Positions 1-7,232 of a DNA stretch of 7,532 nucleotides are shown piece after piece (the stretch's first letter is position 1; each line of letters starts with the position of its first letter). The notes beneath the pieces are model-generated. The model ran no database searches. It had not been told where the DNA came from and was given only the letters and a program-made list of their open reading frames with translations. The stretch is from Bacteroidota bacterium. GTDB taxonomy: Bacteria; Bacteroidota; Bacteroidia; Bacteroidales; VadinHA17. The stretch lies in contig SBFZ01000271.1 in NCBI GenBank assembly GCA_006227095.1, positions 1 through 7,532 on the forward strand, read 5' to 3'. Both the position numbers and the translations under genes were made by a program.

Positions 1-1
1 T

Positions 2-1663
2 TTTACAAATGAACTTTTTGTAAAGCACGGCGGAACTGCCGAGGGTAATGAGAATGACCTTGTCCCCCTCAGAGAAATCTATTTTCATGAAGTACACTTT
101 CCTCATCACCTTCACGGCAATCTCAAATTCGTTTACATCTTCCTTCTCGTTTCAATCCTGACACTGGTAATTGCATGCATAAACTTTATCAATCTTACAG
201 TTGCGAAGGCATCAACTACCGAGAAAGAGGTCGGGGTGAAGAAAGTCTTCGGGGCTTCGTCACGTCAACTTGCCGAACAGTTTCTGCTTGAATCTGTTGT
301 CCTTTGCTATTTTTCCTCCCTTGTTGCCATTATTCTTATCAGGCTCATTATGCCTGAATTCAATCAGCTGACAGGCGGAAACCTTTCCTTTGCTCAATAC
401 CTGAAAGGCCCGAACATACTGGTCTATTTCCTGATTGTTTCCCTGATTGGAATCCTTGCCGGTCTTTATCCCGCCATCAGGTTGTCTGCCTTTAATCCTG
501 TCCGTTATCTCAGGAGGTTTGGCGGAAGAGGCATCTCCCGGTCACCAATGAGAAAAGGGTTGGTCGTCTTTCAGTTCACAATCTCAGTAATACTGATCCT
601 TTCGGTTCTGGTTGTGGCAAGACAGCTCAGTTTCATGAAAGATTATGATACCGGATTCAATACTGAAAATATCATCCTTCTGAAAATGGAAGGTGATATC
701 AACAGAAGGATGGAGGCATTCAGAAATGAGATAATGTCAGTTCCGGGCATTGAAGACGTTGCATTTACGGGTGCTGCGCCGGGGGTCGTAAACAACTATG
801 AGGGATTCGCATACCAGGGTGTGTGGGAAGGTTTTCCGGTATTTACTGTTGACCCATCATTCCTGCCCATGCTGGGTATAAAAATAACCGAAGGCAGGAA
901 TTTTTCATGGGACAGGCCAAATGACAGGTATGGCGTATGTATACTCAACCGCGAGGCAGTTGAACTTTTCGGAATAGAAAATCCGGTGGGAAGTTTCCTT
1001 AAACACGAGTATTATCTTACAACCATTCCCAAAAATGATATCGAGATCATCGGGGTAATTGACAACTATCACTATGTCTCTCCCAAAGATTCAATCGGCC
1101 CTGCACTGTTTTGCTTCGGGAGATGGTATAATACCGCATGCATCAGGGTAAGACCAGGGAATTTGTCCTCAACCTTAAAGCAGACAGAGGAAGTCTGGAA
1201 CAGGTTTGCACCGGGTTATCCCTTCACATATCAATATCTTGAGGAATACTACGGAAGACAATACAAAGGGGAAGCCACACTGGGCAGGATTCTGATATAC
1301 TTTGCCCTTATTGCCATAATGATAGCCTGCCTCGGCTTGCTTGGACTTACATCATTCATGACCCAGGAAAAGATCCGGGAGATAGGAGTCAGGAAGGTTT
1401 TCGGGGCTACAACCGCAATGATTATCAGGCTGCTTTCAATCAACTACCTTAAATGGGTAATGGTGGCAATTATCATCGGATCACCGGTGGCTGTACTTGG
1501 GATGAAGAAGTGGCTTTCCGGTTTTGCATATCATACTGATATTCCATTCTGGCTGCTGATGGCAGGTGCTTCAGTACTGCTGGTGGTATCACTTGCAACC
1601 ATAATATTCCATATCATTAAGTACTCAAGGACAAACCCCGTAAATGCACTGAAATACGAATAG
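2..1663 (+). CDS. MacB/FtsX-family ABC transporter permease, 5'-truncated by the window edge
   Basis: The frame is open from position 2 to the TAG at 1661-1663, giving 553 visible residues. The full-length paralogues here have about 800, so roughly 250 N-terminal residues lie outside the window. A GTG at 236 is not a start: it falls inside the conserved motif KEVGVKKVFGAS, and the 78 residues before it are typical of the family (end of extracytoplasmic domain 1, then a helix ending CINFINLT). Visible plan in residues of this fragment: TM about 43-62; coupling motif about 70-87; TM about 99-118 and 136-158; end of the first unit NPVRYLRRF; TM about 186-208; extracytoplasmic domain 2 about 209-425; TM about 428-450; second motif REIGVRKVFGAT about 459-470; TM about 484-501 and 515-540; C-terminus NPVNALKYE. 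It is an inner-membrane permease that should need a separate ATPase, since no Walker motifs are present. Substrate unknown. It converges on the next gene across 58 nt. The family assignment is firm; the function is not. Confidence 0.93.
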   Translation, partial: FTNELFVKHGGTAEGNENDLVPLREIYFHEVHFPHHLHGNLKFVYIFLLVSILTLVIACINFINLTVAKASTTEKEVGVKKVFGASSRQLAEQFLLESVVLCYFSSLVAIILIRLIMPEFNQLTGGNLSFAQYLKGPNILVYFLIVSLIGILAGLYPAIRLSAFNPVRYLRRFGGRGISRSPMRKGLVVFQFTISVILILSVLVVARQLSFMKDYDTGFNTENIILLKMEGDINRRMEAFRNEIMSVPGIEDVAFTGAAPGVVNNYEGFAYQGVWEGFPVFTVDPSFLPMLGIKITEGRNFSWDRPNDRYGVCILNREAVELFGIENPVGSFLKHEYYLTTIPKNDIEIIGVIDNYHYVSPKDSIGPALFCFGRWYNTACIRVRPGNLSSTLKQTEEVWNRFAPGYPFTYQYLEEYYGRQYKGEATLGRILIYFALIAIMIACLGLLGLTSFMTQEKIREIGVRKVFGATTAMIIRLLSINYLKWVMVAIIIGSPVAVLGMKKWLSGFAYHTDIPFWLLMAGASVLLVVSLATIIFHIIKYSRTNPVNALKYE

Positions 1664-1721
1664 CAGATGCGGAATCCCGTCCGGTTGCCGGTTAAAATTG
1701 ACAGGGCTTCCTCCGGTATCT

Positions 1722-4127
1722 CTACTCAACCCTCAGATTCCTTGCAGGGCTCTCCAGGGCAGTTGAACGGACCAGCAGGCCGATAGTAACAAGAGCAATG
1801 GCAAGCGCGACCAGGAAAGGGACTATGAAGCTCCAGGCAGATATATCCATTTTCACCGGGTAATTCCTGAGCCATCCTGTTACCCATAGCCAGCATAAAG
1901 GCGCTGAAATAATGAAAGAGACAGTTATCAGCACTACGAAATCCCTTGAAAAAAGAGCTATAATATCCGTGGTGTCTGATCCGACAACCTTCCTGATACT
2001 TATCTCCTTCTTTTTCTGAAGCATCATGAAGGATGTCAGACCGAGAATACCCAGGCAGGTAATGATCACGGCCAGAAGTGCAAAAATTCCGAAGACAGAT
2101 CCGAGAAGTCTCTCCTGGTGATATTGCTGCTCATAGTAGTCATCAAGGAAGAAATAGTCAAAGGGATTGTCAGGGAAAAACTCAGCGTACCTGGATGAAA
2201 CCAGTTCAGTTACCTGCTTTTCGTTTCCAGCCAGGTATCTGATCATGAAGAACCCCCTGACATCCCTGCCATGAGGCATGAAACGGAAAATATGTGGCTC
2301 AAATTCTTCCTTGGGCGACTGCTGCCTGTAGTCTTTTACAACACCGGCCACTGAATAGATGTTTCCCCAGTAGTTCACTTTCTGGTTCACTGCCTCTTCC
2401 GGAGATTCAAATCCCATCCACCTGACTGCCGTCTCATTGAGAATCAGTGATGATGAATCAGAGAAGGACCTGTCAAAATTCCTGCCTGCAACTATTTCTG
2501 CTCCCAGCAAAGGCAGGTAATCATAATCCATACCTATTATCTGGTAATTCTTGCTCTGGTCTGATCCCACCCTGAATATACCGCCTGCGTCCCACAATAT
2601 CTGTCTTCCGGGCACTTCGGTTCCGACACTGAACATCTCAATTGCCTGGTTCTTAAGTAACTCCTCCTTGAATGTCAGCAGTTTATTCCCGAATGCCTCG
2701 TCTCTCACACGCGGCGCCCGTACCGCAAGCACATTCCGGGTTTCTATTCCCCTGTCCTGTTTCCTGAAAAATTCTACCTGCCTGAAAACAAGTATAGTGC
2801 AGGTTATCAGGCTTATTGCCATGACAAACTGAAATGTTACCAGTGCCTTTCTCACAACTATCCCGCTCCCGGAACTGACATATCTGCCCCTTAATGTTTC
2901 GGATGTTTTAAAGGAGGTGAGTACCAGGACGGGATATGTTCCCGAAAGAACCACTGAACAGGCAAACAGAACAATGGATGTAATCCAGAACCAGCCCTCC
3001 TGCCAGGGTGCATCACCTGACGGGATGCCGGTGAAATCCGAGAAGGAAGGCCATGCTGCTGCAATAAATACCATGGATATGGCCATGGCAGCAAAATTTA
3101 CAAGTACTGTTTCAACAAAAAACCTTGACATGAGCTGCATTCTTGATGACCCAACTGCTTTGCTCAGCCCCACCTCCTTAGCCCGGGTCATTGACCTGGC
3201 CGTGGTTATGTTTATATAATTCACCCAGGCAATGATCAGGATGAAGAATGCAATGATGCTGAGCAGGGTCACCGTGTCCCTGTTCCCGTTCACCTCCAGC
3301 TCCTGCATAAATGATGAGTTAAGGTGTATATCCGTAAGCGGCTGAACCTTCAGGTCAAGTGTCAGTTTATAGTACCGCAGGACTTCTCCGAAATCTTTTT
3401 CCACCAAATCCCTGAGTTTTTCCTCGAAAACCTGCGGGTCAGCTGACTGGTTCAGCACCAGGTATGTAAAGAAACCTGTATCGCCCCATGACATCTCAAT
3501 ATCAGGACCATAATGAGTCAGCAGGTTCGGCCATGACAGCATTATATCCATTTTTATATGTGAATTGCCCGGAAAATCCCTGAATATTCCCGTAACAACG
3601 AAACTCATTTCCCTGTCTACATTAATAGTCTGGCCCATAGGATCTGAACTGCCGAAGTATTTCCTTGCACAGGACTCTGAGATAAAGGCAGTGTTTGCCG
3701 ATGAGATACCCGATGAAGGATCACCGGTGACCATCCCGATATCGAATACATCAAATATCTGAGGTTCCGCAAAGAACATCCGCTCCTCGTAGAATTTTCT
3801 GTCGCCGAAGATTACCGTGGCTCTGTACCTGAAGACCCGTGCAATCATTTCAACTTCAGGATAAAGTTCCCTGATCCTTATCGCGGCAGGGGGACAGCAT
3901 GATGCAAACTTCACAGACTCTCCCTCCGCGCTTGACCTCTCGTACCGCAACCTGTAGATACGCTCACTGAGCTGATGTTGCCTGTCATAGCTTTTTTCAT
4001 ACCTGACATAGCTGAAAATCAACAGGAATGCTGTAATACCGGCTGCAAGGCCAAAAATGTTTATCAGAGAGAAGGAACTGTTCTTCAACAGATTCCTTAA
4101 TCCGATCTTCAGAAAATAGGATTTCAT
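1722..4127 (-). CDS. MacB/FtsX-family ABC transporter permease, complete, divergent paralogue
   Basis: The protein has 801 residues from the ATG at 4125-4127. An in-frame TTG at 4182-4184 would add 19 residues, but family members begin as this ATG does (MKSYFLKIGLRNLLKN), so I take the ATG; neither start has a clear Shine-Dalgarno. Plan: cytoplasmic amphipathic N-terminus; TM1 about 20-42; extracytoplasmic domain 1 about 43-285; TM about 286-306, 338-359 and 380-403; TM5 about 428-448; extracytoplasmic domain 2 about 450-672; TM about 674-697, 730-751 and 763-786. Family marks include SYDRQHQLSERIYRLRYE after TM1 and LTDIHLNS before TM2. The protein is a permease lacking any ATPase domain, probably moving or mechanically handling an envelope substrate; which one cannot be told. 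Oddities: the coupling motifs read KEVGLSKAVGS and KEISIRKVVGS, differing from the paralogues at usually conserved sites; the tail is SPARNLRVE instead of NPxxxLKYE; a Cys-Cys pair lies at 77-78 in domain 1. It is divergent from the small GRAM gene and convergent with the left-hand permease. Confidence 0.93.
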   Translation of the reverse strand: MKSYFLKIGLRNLLKNSSFSLINIFGLAAGITAFLLIFSYVRYEKSYDRQHQLSERIYRLRYERSSAEGESVKFASCCPPAAIRIRELYPEVEMIARVFRYRATVIFGDRKFYEERMFFAEPQIFDVFDIGMVTGDPSSGISSANTAFISESCARKYFGSSDPMGQTINVDREMSFVVTGIFRDFPGNSHIKMDIMLSWPNLLTHYGPDIEMSWGDTGFFTYLVLNQSADPQVFEEKLRDLVEKDFGEVLRYYKLTLDLKVQPLTDIHLNSSFMQELEVNGNRDTVTLLSIIAFFILIIAWVNYINITTARSMTRAKEVGLSKAVGSSRMQLMSRFFVETVLVNFAAMAISMVFIAAAWPSFSDFTGIPSGDAPWQEGWFWITSIVLFACSVVLSGTYPVLVLTSFKTSETLRGRYVSSGSGIVVRKALVTFQFVMAISLITCTILVFRQVEFFRKQDRGIETRNVLAVRAPRVRDEAFGNKLLTFKEELLKNQAIEMFSVGTEVPGRQILWDAGGIFRVGSDQSKNYQIIGMDYDYLPLLGAEIVAGRNFDRSFSDSSSLILNETAVRWMGFESPEEAVNQKVNYWGNIYSVAGVVKDYRQQSPKEEFEPHIFRFMPHGRDVRGFFMIRYLAGNEKQVTELVSSRYAEFFPDNPFDYFFLDDYYEQQYHQERLLGSVFGIFALLAVIITCLGILGLTSFMMLQKKKEISIRKVVGSDTTDIIALFSRDFVVLITVSFIISAPLCWLWVTGWLRNYPVKMDISAWSFIVPFLVALAIALVTIGLLVRSTALESPARNLRVE

Positions 4128-4301
4128 GGCTGAATAATATTTAACACGGTTTGATTTTCTGAATGCAGTAAAATGACTGTCCAATGTGAAGGTACTTTAA
4201 ATATTTGATACCCGGAGCGGTGCAGCAAAAGTTTCACTATGCCGTCTTTAATCTGAGAGGATTCATAAAAAAGGAGTAGTTCACATTAAAATAACGAAAC
4301 C
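4128..4301. promoter_or_regulatory. Divergent intergenic region between permease and GRAM-domain gene
   Basis: These 174 nt separate two divergent genes and so should carry a promoter for each. I looked for the Bacteroidota promoter pattern (TTTG near -33, TAnnTTTG near -7). The nearest + strand candidate is AATATTTG at 4202-4209 within an AT-rich stretch, one mismatch from the -7 box, but it has no correctly spaced TTTG upstream. No - strand candidate is better. An AAGGAG at 4271-4276 lies 25 nt before the ATG of the small gene, too far to act as its ribosome binding site. The role is inferred from gene orientation alone. Confidence 0.4.
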
Positions 4302-4610
4302 ATGACGGTTAGTCTTAAACCAAACGAAGTGGTACTGAAGGCAGGTGATACCAGCCAGGTAATAGACCAGACCACAGTTGAAGGAAAACTGATTGTAACA
4401 AACCAGAGAATATATTTCAAAACCATGAAAGATGATACCGCCAGGTTCAATCTTGAAATTCTCTTTGACAATATCCTGGAGATCATTTATTTCAATCGGG
4501 GCCTGTTCTCGGTTAAGGGATTGAATGTCGTTACCCGTGACGGTATGACATACAGTTTTCCTCTCCGCAAGCGTGACGAATTCGGTCAGCTCATAAACAG
4601 AATGTACTGA
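4302..4610 (+). CDS. Small GRAM/PH-like domain protein, function unknown
   Basis: This is a 102-residue soluble protein without signal peptide or membrane helix, so probably cytoplasmic. The start is bounded: an in-frame TAA at 4287-4289 leaves the ATG at 4302 as the first choice. Residues about 27-43 (VEGKLIVTNQRIYFKTM) match the core of the GRAM/bacterial PH-like fold, in which a glycine-led strand is followed by LxVTNxRIYF. The rest alternates short beta-strand-like segments (FNLEILF, ILEIIYF, LFSVKGLNVVT, TYSFPL) and ends in a helix-like stretch, RDEFGQLINRMY, the expected capping helix of a PH fold. The whole protein is a single domain. In eukaryotes GRAM domains bind lipids or proteins at membranes; the bacterial stand-alone versions have no general known function. 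It is transcribed away from the permease on its left and toward the one on its right, so it is not in an operon with either. Two terminator-like hairpins follow it. Domain call is likely; role is not known. Confidence 0.8.
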   Translation: MTVSLKPNEVVLKAGDTSQVIDQTTVEGKLIVTNQRIYFKTMKDDTARFNLEILFDNILEIIYFNRGLFSVKGLNVVTRDGMTYSFPLRKRDEFGQLINRMY

Positions 4611-4645
4611 TCTGGTTTCACCGGATAATAAATGTTTTGCATCTG

Positions 4646-4677
4646 AAGCAACAGTGTCTGAAACTGTTGCTTTCTTT
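4646..4677 (+). terminator. Rho-independent terminator of the GRAM-domain gene
   Basis: A perfect 10-bp stem, AAGCAACAGT (4646-4655) with ACTGTTGCTT (4663-4672), encloses a 7-nt loop and runs into TTTCTTT. It begins 35 nt after the stop codon at 4608-4610. On the opposite strand the stem is followed by TTCAGATG, not a T tract, so it should act mainly on rightward transcription. Confidence 0.8.
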
Positions 4678-4716
4678 ATGCCCAGACTTCAAACTGTTGA
4701 CTTGCCCCAGCACTTC

Positions 4717-4742
4717 CCGGTCACGACCGGTTCTTTCTTTTT
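4717..4742 (+). terminator. Possible second, backup terminator-like hairpin
   Basis: CCGGT (4717-4721) pairs with ACCGG (4726-4730) around a CACG loop and is followed by TTCTTTCTTTTT. The short GC-rich stem plus T-rich tail is terminator-like on the + strand. It sits 45 nt after the stronger terminator and 9 nt before the end of the convergent permease gene, so it could stop rightward readthrough from entering that gene antisense. On the - strand the hairpin lacks a T tract, so the permease has no clear intrinsic terminator of its own. Confidence 0.5.
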
Positions 4743-4750
4743 GCTGATCC

Positions 4751-7171
4751 CTACTCATACTTCAGCGAACTGGCCGGATTCACCCTGGCAGCCTTCATTA
4801 TACGATAGCTTATTGTCAGCATCGCTATCCCAAGTGCAATCGCCAGCCCTGCAATAAAGGTGAATACTCCTGCCTCTATCCTGTAATGGAAGTTTTCAAG
4901 CCATTTGTCAGACACATAGTAAATCACAGGCCATGCGATGATTGCAGAAAGTGATACAAGGGTTATTATCTCCCTGGAAATCACGATGTAGATTCCGGCA
5001 ACGGAGGAACCCATTGCCTTCCTCACCCCTATCTCCTTGGTCCGCTGTTCAACTGTGAATGAAGTGAGCCCGAAAAGCCCGAGTGCTGCTATGAATATCG
5101 CAAGAATCGAAAATATTACTGCCATCTGTGCATTCTGCTTCTCCTGGATATACATGTTCTCAAAGTCCTCATCCAGGAAATAATACTGCAGCGGACTGTT
5201 ACCTGTAAATTCCTTCCATATCGATTCGATACTTCCCAGGGAACTCTGGTAATTATCGGCTGTCAGTCTCACAGTCAGATAACCATAGGTGTAATTGTCC
5301 GGCTTAAAGCAGAAAATGTATGGTTGTATCGGATTTCTCAACGACTCATGATTGAAATTCCTTACAACCCCGATTACCTGCAGGTGCAGAAGATTTCCGT
5401 CATTTCCCGGTCTCATGAACCTGGTCTGTGCGATATCGGTGATCTGGAAATCCCTGACGGCATTCTCATTGATAAGACAGGCCTGCTGGTCAGTAGCATA
5501 GGATTCATTGAAGAACCTGCCCTCGGCGAGGGTCATCCCGTAAGTATCCAGATAATCATAATCAACATAGTTTGTCTGCATCAGGAATGATTCCTCATCC
5601 CTTCCCTCGAGGCGATAGCCGTTATTGTTGTTGTTTCTTCCGGGTACAGCCGTTGAGTTTGTTATATTGACAACCCCGGGGATATTCTTAACCGCATCCT
5701 TAAAGGCCTTTACCCTCGGCCCCAGGGCTCCGGCCCTGTTTATTACAACAAGTTGTTCCTTGTTGAATCCGACATCCTTGTTGAGCATGAACCTTATCTG
5801 TTTGTACATGATCATTGTACCCACAATAAGGAGTATGGATACGGCGAACTGGAAAATAACCAGCACCCTTCTCAGCCGGCCGTTCTGCATGCTGTTCCTG
5901 ACGCTCCCTTTCAATACGGTATAGGGATCAAATGATGAGAGGAAAAGTGCCGGGTAGCTTCCTGACATTATCCCGACAAGGAGGGTAAAGAGCAGCAATG
6001 CCGGTATCGTGTACCATCCTGCCAGCAGGTTAAGTTCCAGCCTTGTCCCCAGAAGGTTATTAAAATACGGAAGTGAAATCTTTATTATGACAAGTGCAAG
6101 TATCAGTGAAATGAAAGCAAGGATAAATGACTCTGTCAGAAACTGTGAGACAAGCATCCCCCTGGTTGATCCGGAGACTTTCTTGATGCCTACCTCCTTG
6201 GCCCTTCTTGACGCCTGCGCAGTGGAAAGGTTCATGAAGTTTATGGCGGCTATCAGTACAATGAGAACGGCAATACTGCCGAATATCCAGAGGTATTTCG
6301 GATCACTGGCCTCCCTGAATTCCTGTTGTACTGACGGATCAAGATGTATATCAGTCAGACCCTGGAGAAAATAGGTATACCTGTTACCCTGTGAGGCAAA
6401 TTCGTCAATGGTTATTCCCATGTATCTCTCAAGTTCAGGACCAACATACCTGACCAGCATATCGGGTATTTTCTTCTCAACATCCAGGTAGCTGGCATTT
6501 GGTCTGATGAGGAGGTAGGTACTGAAACTGTTGTTCATCCAGATTGGATCCTCATACCTGGGATTGGTCATGAATGAGGTGATCATATTGGCGGTAAAAT
6601 GTGATTTCGGAGGAATGTCTCCTATAACTCCCGTCACGATATATCTTACAGTATCAGTCCCCAGTTTCAGAGCCTTGTCCAGAGGGTCTTCATTACCGAA
6701 AATCTTCCTGGCCGTGCTTTCGGTGAGAACCACCTTGTGCGACGCATTGAGCATAGCCGCCGGATCACCCTTTATTACGGGTATCGTAAAAAAACTGAAG
6801 AAGGAGGAGTCGGCTTCAATGCATCCCTCCTCGGTGAATGTCTGGCCATTATACTCCACAATGGTAGGGCCCCGGCCTGTCATCCTGAGGTAGTCCTCCA
6901 CCTCAGGAACTTCCCGCAGCATGGTGGGTCCCATTATTGAAGGGGTAAAAGCACCTATAACCTCCTGCCCGCCGATTTTACCATTGAGAACAATCCTGAA
7001 AATCCGGTCCCTGTTAACATTGTACCTGTCATAACCTGCTTCGTTTATGACAAAGAGGGTGATCAGCAGGCTGCATGCGATGCCGATTGAAAGCCCGAGA
7101 ATGTTTATGATTATGTAGGATCTCTGCCGTTTGAATGACCTTATGCTGTACCTTATGAGACTTTTCAACAT
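4751..7171 (-). CDS. MacB/FtsX-family ABC transporter permease, complete
   Basis: The protein has 806 residues from the ATG at 7169-7171. An in-frame TTG at 7181-7183 would add only four residues and is less likely; no clear Shine-Dalgarno helps decide. Plan: N-terminus MLKSLIRYSIRSFKRQRS, an amphipathic basic segment; TM1 about 20-43; extracytoplasmic domain 1 about 44-293; TM about 294-314, 348-368 and 384-407; TM5 about 436-456; extracytoplasmic domain 2 about 457-680; TM about 682-704, 734-753 and 769-790. Both coupling motifs are intact: RRAKEVGIKKVSGS about 321-334 and QRTKEIGVRKAMGS about 709-722. The C-terminus is NPASSLKYE, matching the left-hand permease. The two halves repeat each other, so one chain resembles a permease dimer. 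No nucleotide-binding motifs are present; an ATPase must come from elsewhere. A run of five asparagines lies at residues 513-517 in domain 2. It follows another permease by 61 nt in the same direction, suggesting an operon. Substrate unknown. Confidence 0.94.
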   Translation of the reverse strand: MLKSLIRYSIRSFKRQRSYIIINILGLSIGIACSLLITLFVINEAGYDRYNVNRDRIFRIVLNGKIGGQEVIGAFTPSIMGPTMLREVPEVEDYLRMTGRGPTIVEYNGQTFTEEGCIEADSSFFSFFTIPVIKGDPAAMLNASHKVVLTESTARKIFGNEDPLDKALKLGTDTVRYIVTGVIGDIPPKSHFTANMITSFMTNPRYEDPIWMNNSFSTYLLIRPNASYLDVEKKIPDMLVRYVGPELERYMGITIDEFASQGNRYTYFLQGLTDIHLDPSVQQEFREASDPKYLWIFGSIAVLIVLIAAINFMNLSTAQASRRAKEVGIKKVSGSTRGMLVSQFLTESFILAFISLILALVIIKISLPYFNNLLGTRLELNLLAGWYTIPALLLFTLLVGIMSGSYPALFLSSFDPYTVLKGSVRNSMQNGRLRRVLVIFQFAVSILLIVGTMIMYKQIRFMLNKDVGFNKEQLVVINRAGALGPRVKAFKDAVKNIPGVVNITNSTAVPGRNNNNNGYRLEGRDEESFLMQTNYVDYDYLDTYGMTLAEGRFFNESYATDQQACLINENAVRDFQITDIAQTRFMRPGNDGNLLHLQVIGVVRNFNHESLRNPIQPYIFCFKPDNYTYGYLTVRLTADNYQSSLGSIESIWKEFTGNSPLQYYFLDEDFENMYIQEKQNAQMAVIFSILAIFIAALGLFGLTSFTVEQRTKEIGVRKAMGSSVAGIYIVISREIITLVSLSAIIAWPVIYYVSDKWLENFHYRIEAGVFTFIAGLAIALGIAMLTISYRIMKAARVNPASSLKYE

Positions 7172-7232
7172 ATCTGTTGTCAATTATTAATGATGATCAA
7201 TTATTTCTTATTGAGTATCCCCGGCCGGGCAA
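7172..7232 (-). other. Short gap between two co-oriented permease genes
   Basis: These 61 nt are AT-rich next to the downstream start. They hold a 10-bp perfect palindrome CCCGGCCGGG (7220-7229) just after the upstream stop codon, and two direct copies of AATAATTGA (- strand; 7197-7205 and 7180-7188) with starts 17 nt apart. The palindrome has no T tract after it and too little room for a good hairpin loop, so I do not call a terminator; readthrough from the upstream permease seems likely. No promoter match was found. Confidence 0.4.

Noticed and set aside
236..1663. GTG at 236 as the start of the left-hand permease
   Set aside because: The frame continues open to the window edge, and the upstream 78 residues are conserved family sequence; the GTG codes for a Val inside the coupling motif.
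1664..1721. Possible bidirectional terminator between the convergent permeases, using CCGG-TTG-CCGG at 1681-1691
   Set aside because: The stem is only 4 bp with a 3-nt loop and there is no real T tract on either strand (TTAAAATT follows), so the evidence is too weak.
4128..4184. TTG-initiated 19-residue N-terminal extension of the 801-residue permease
   Set aside because: The extra residues do not resemble family N-termini, whereas the internal ATG begins the usual amphipathic segment leading into TM1.
4654..4857. Possible 67-residue + strand gene overlapping the end of the 806-residue permease
   Set aside because: It begins inside the terminator stem, runs antisense through conserved permease codons, and has no recognisable protein features.
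6009..6893. Several + strand open frames of 100-120 codons opposite the right-hand permease
   Set aside because: They are antisense to a well-supported conserved coding sequence and show no domain-like content; similar frames opposite the other permeases were dismissed for the same reason.
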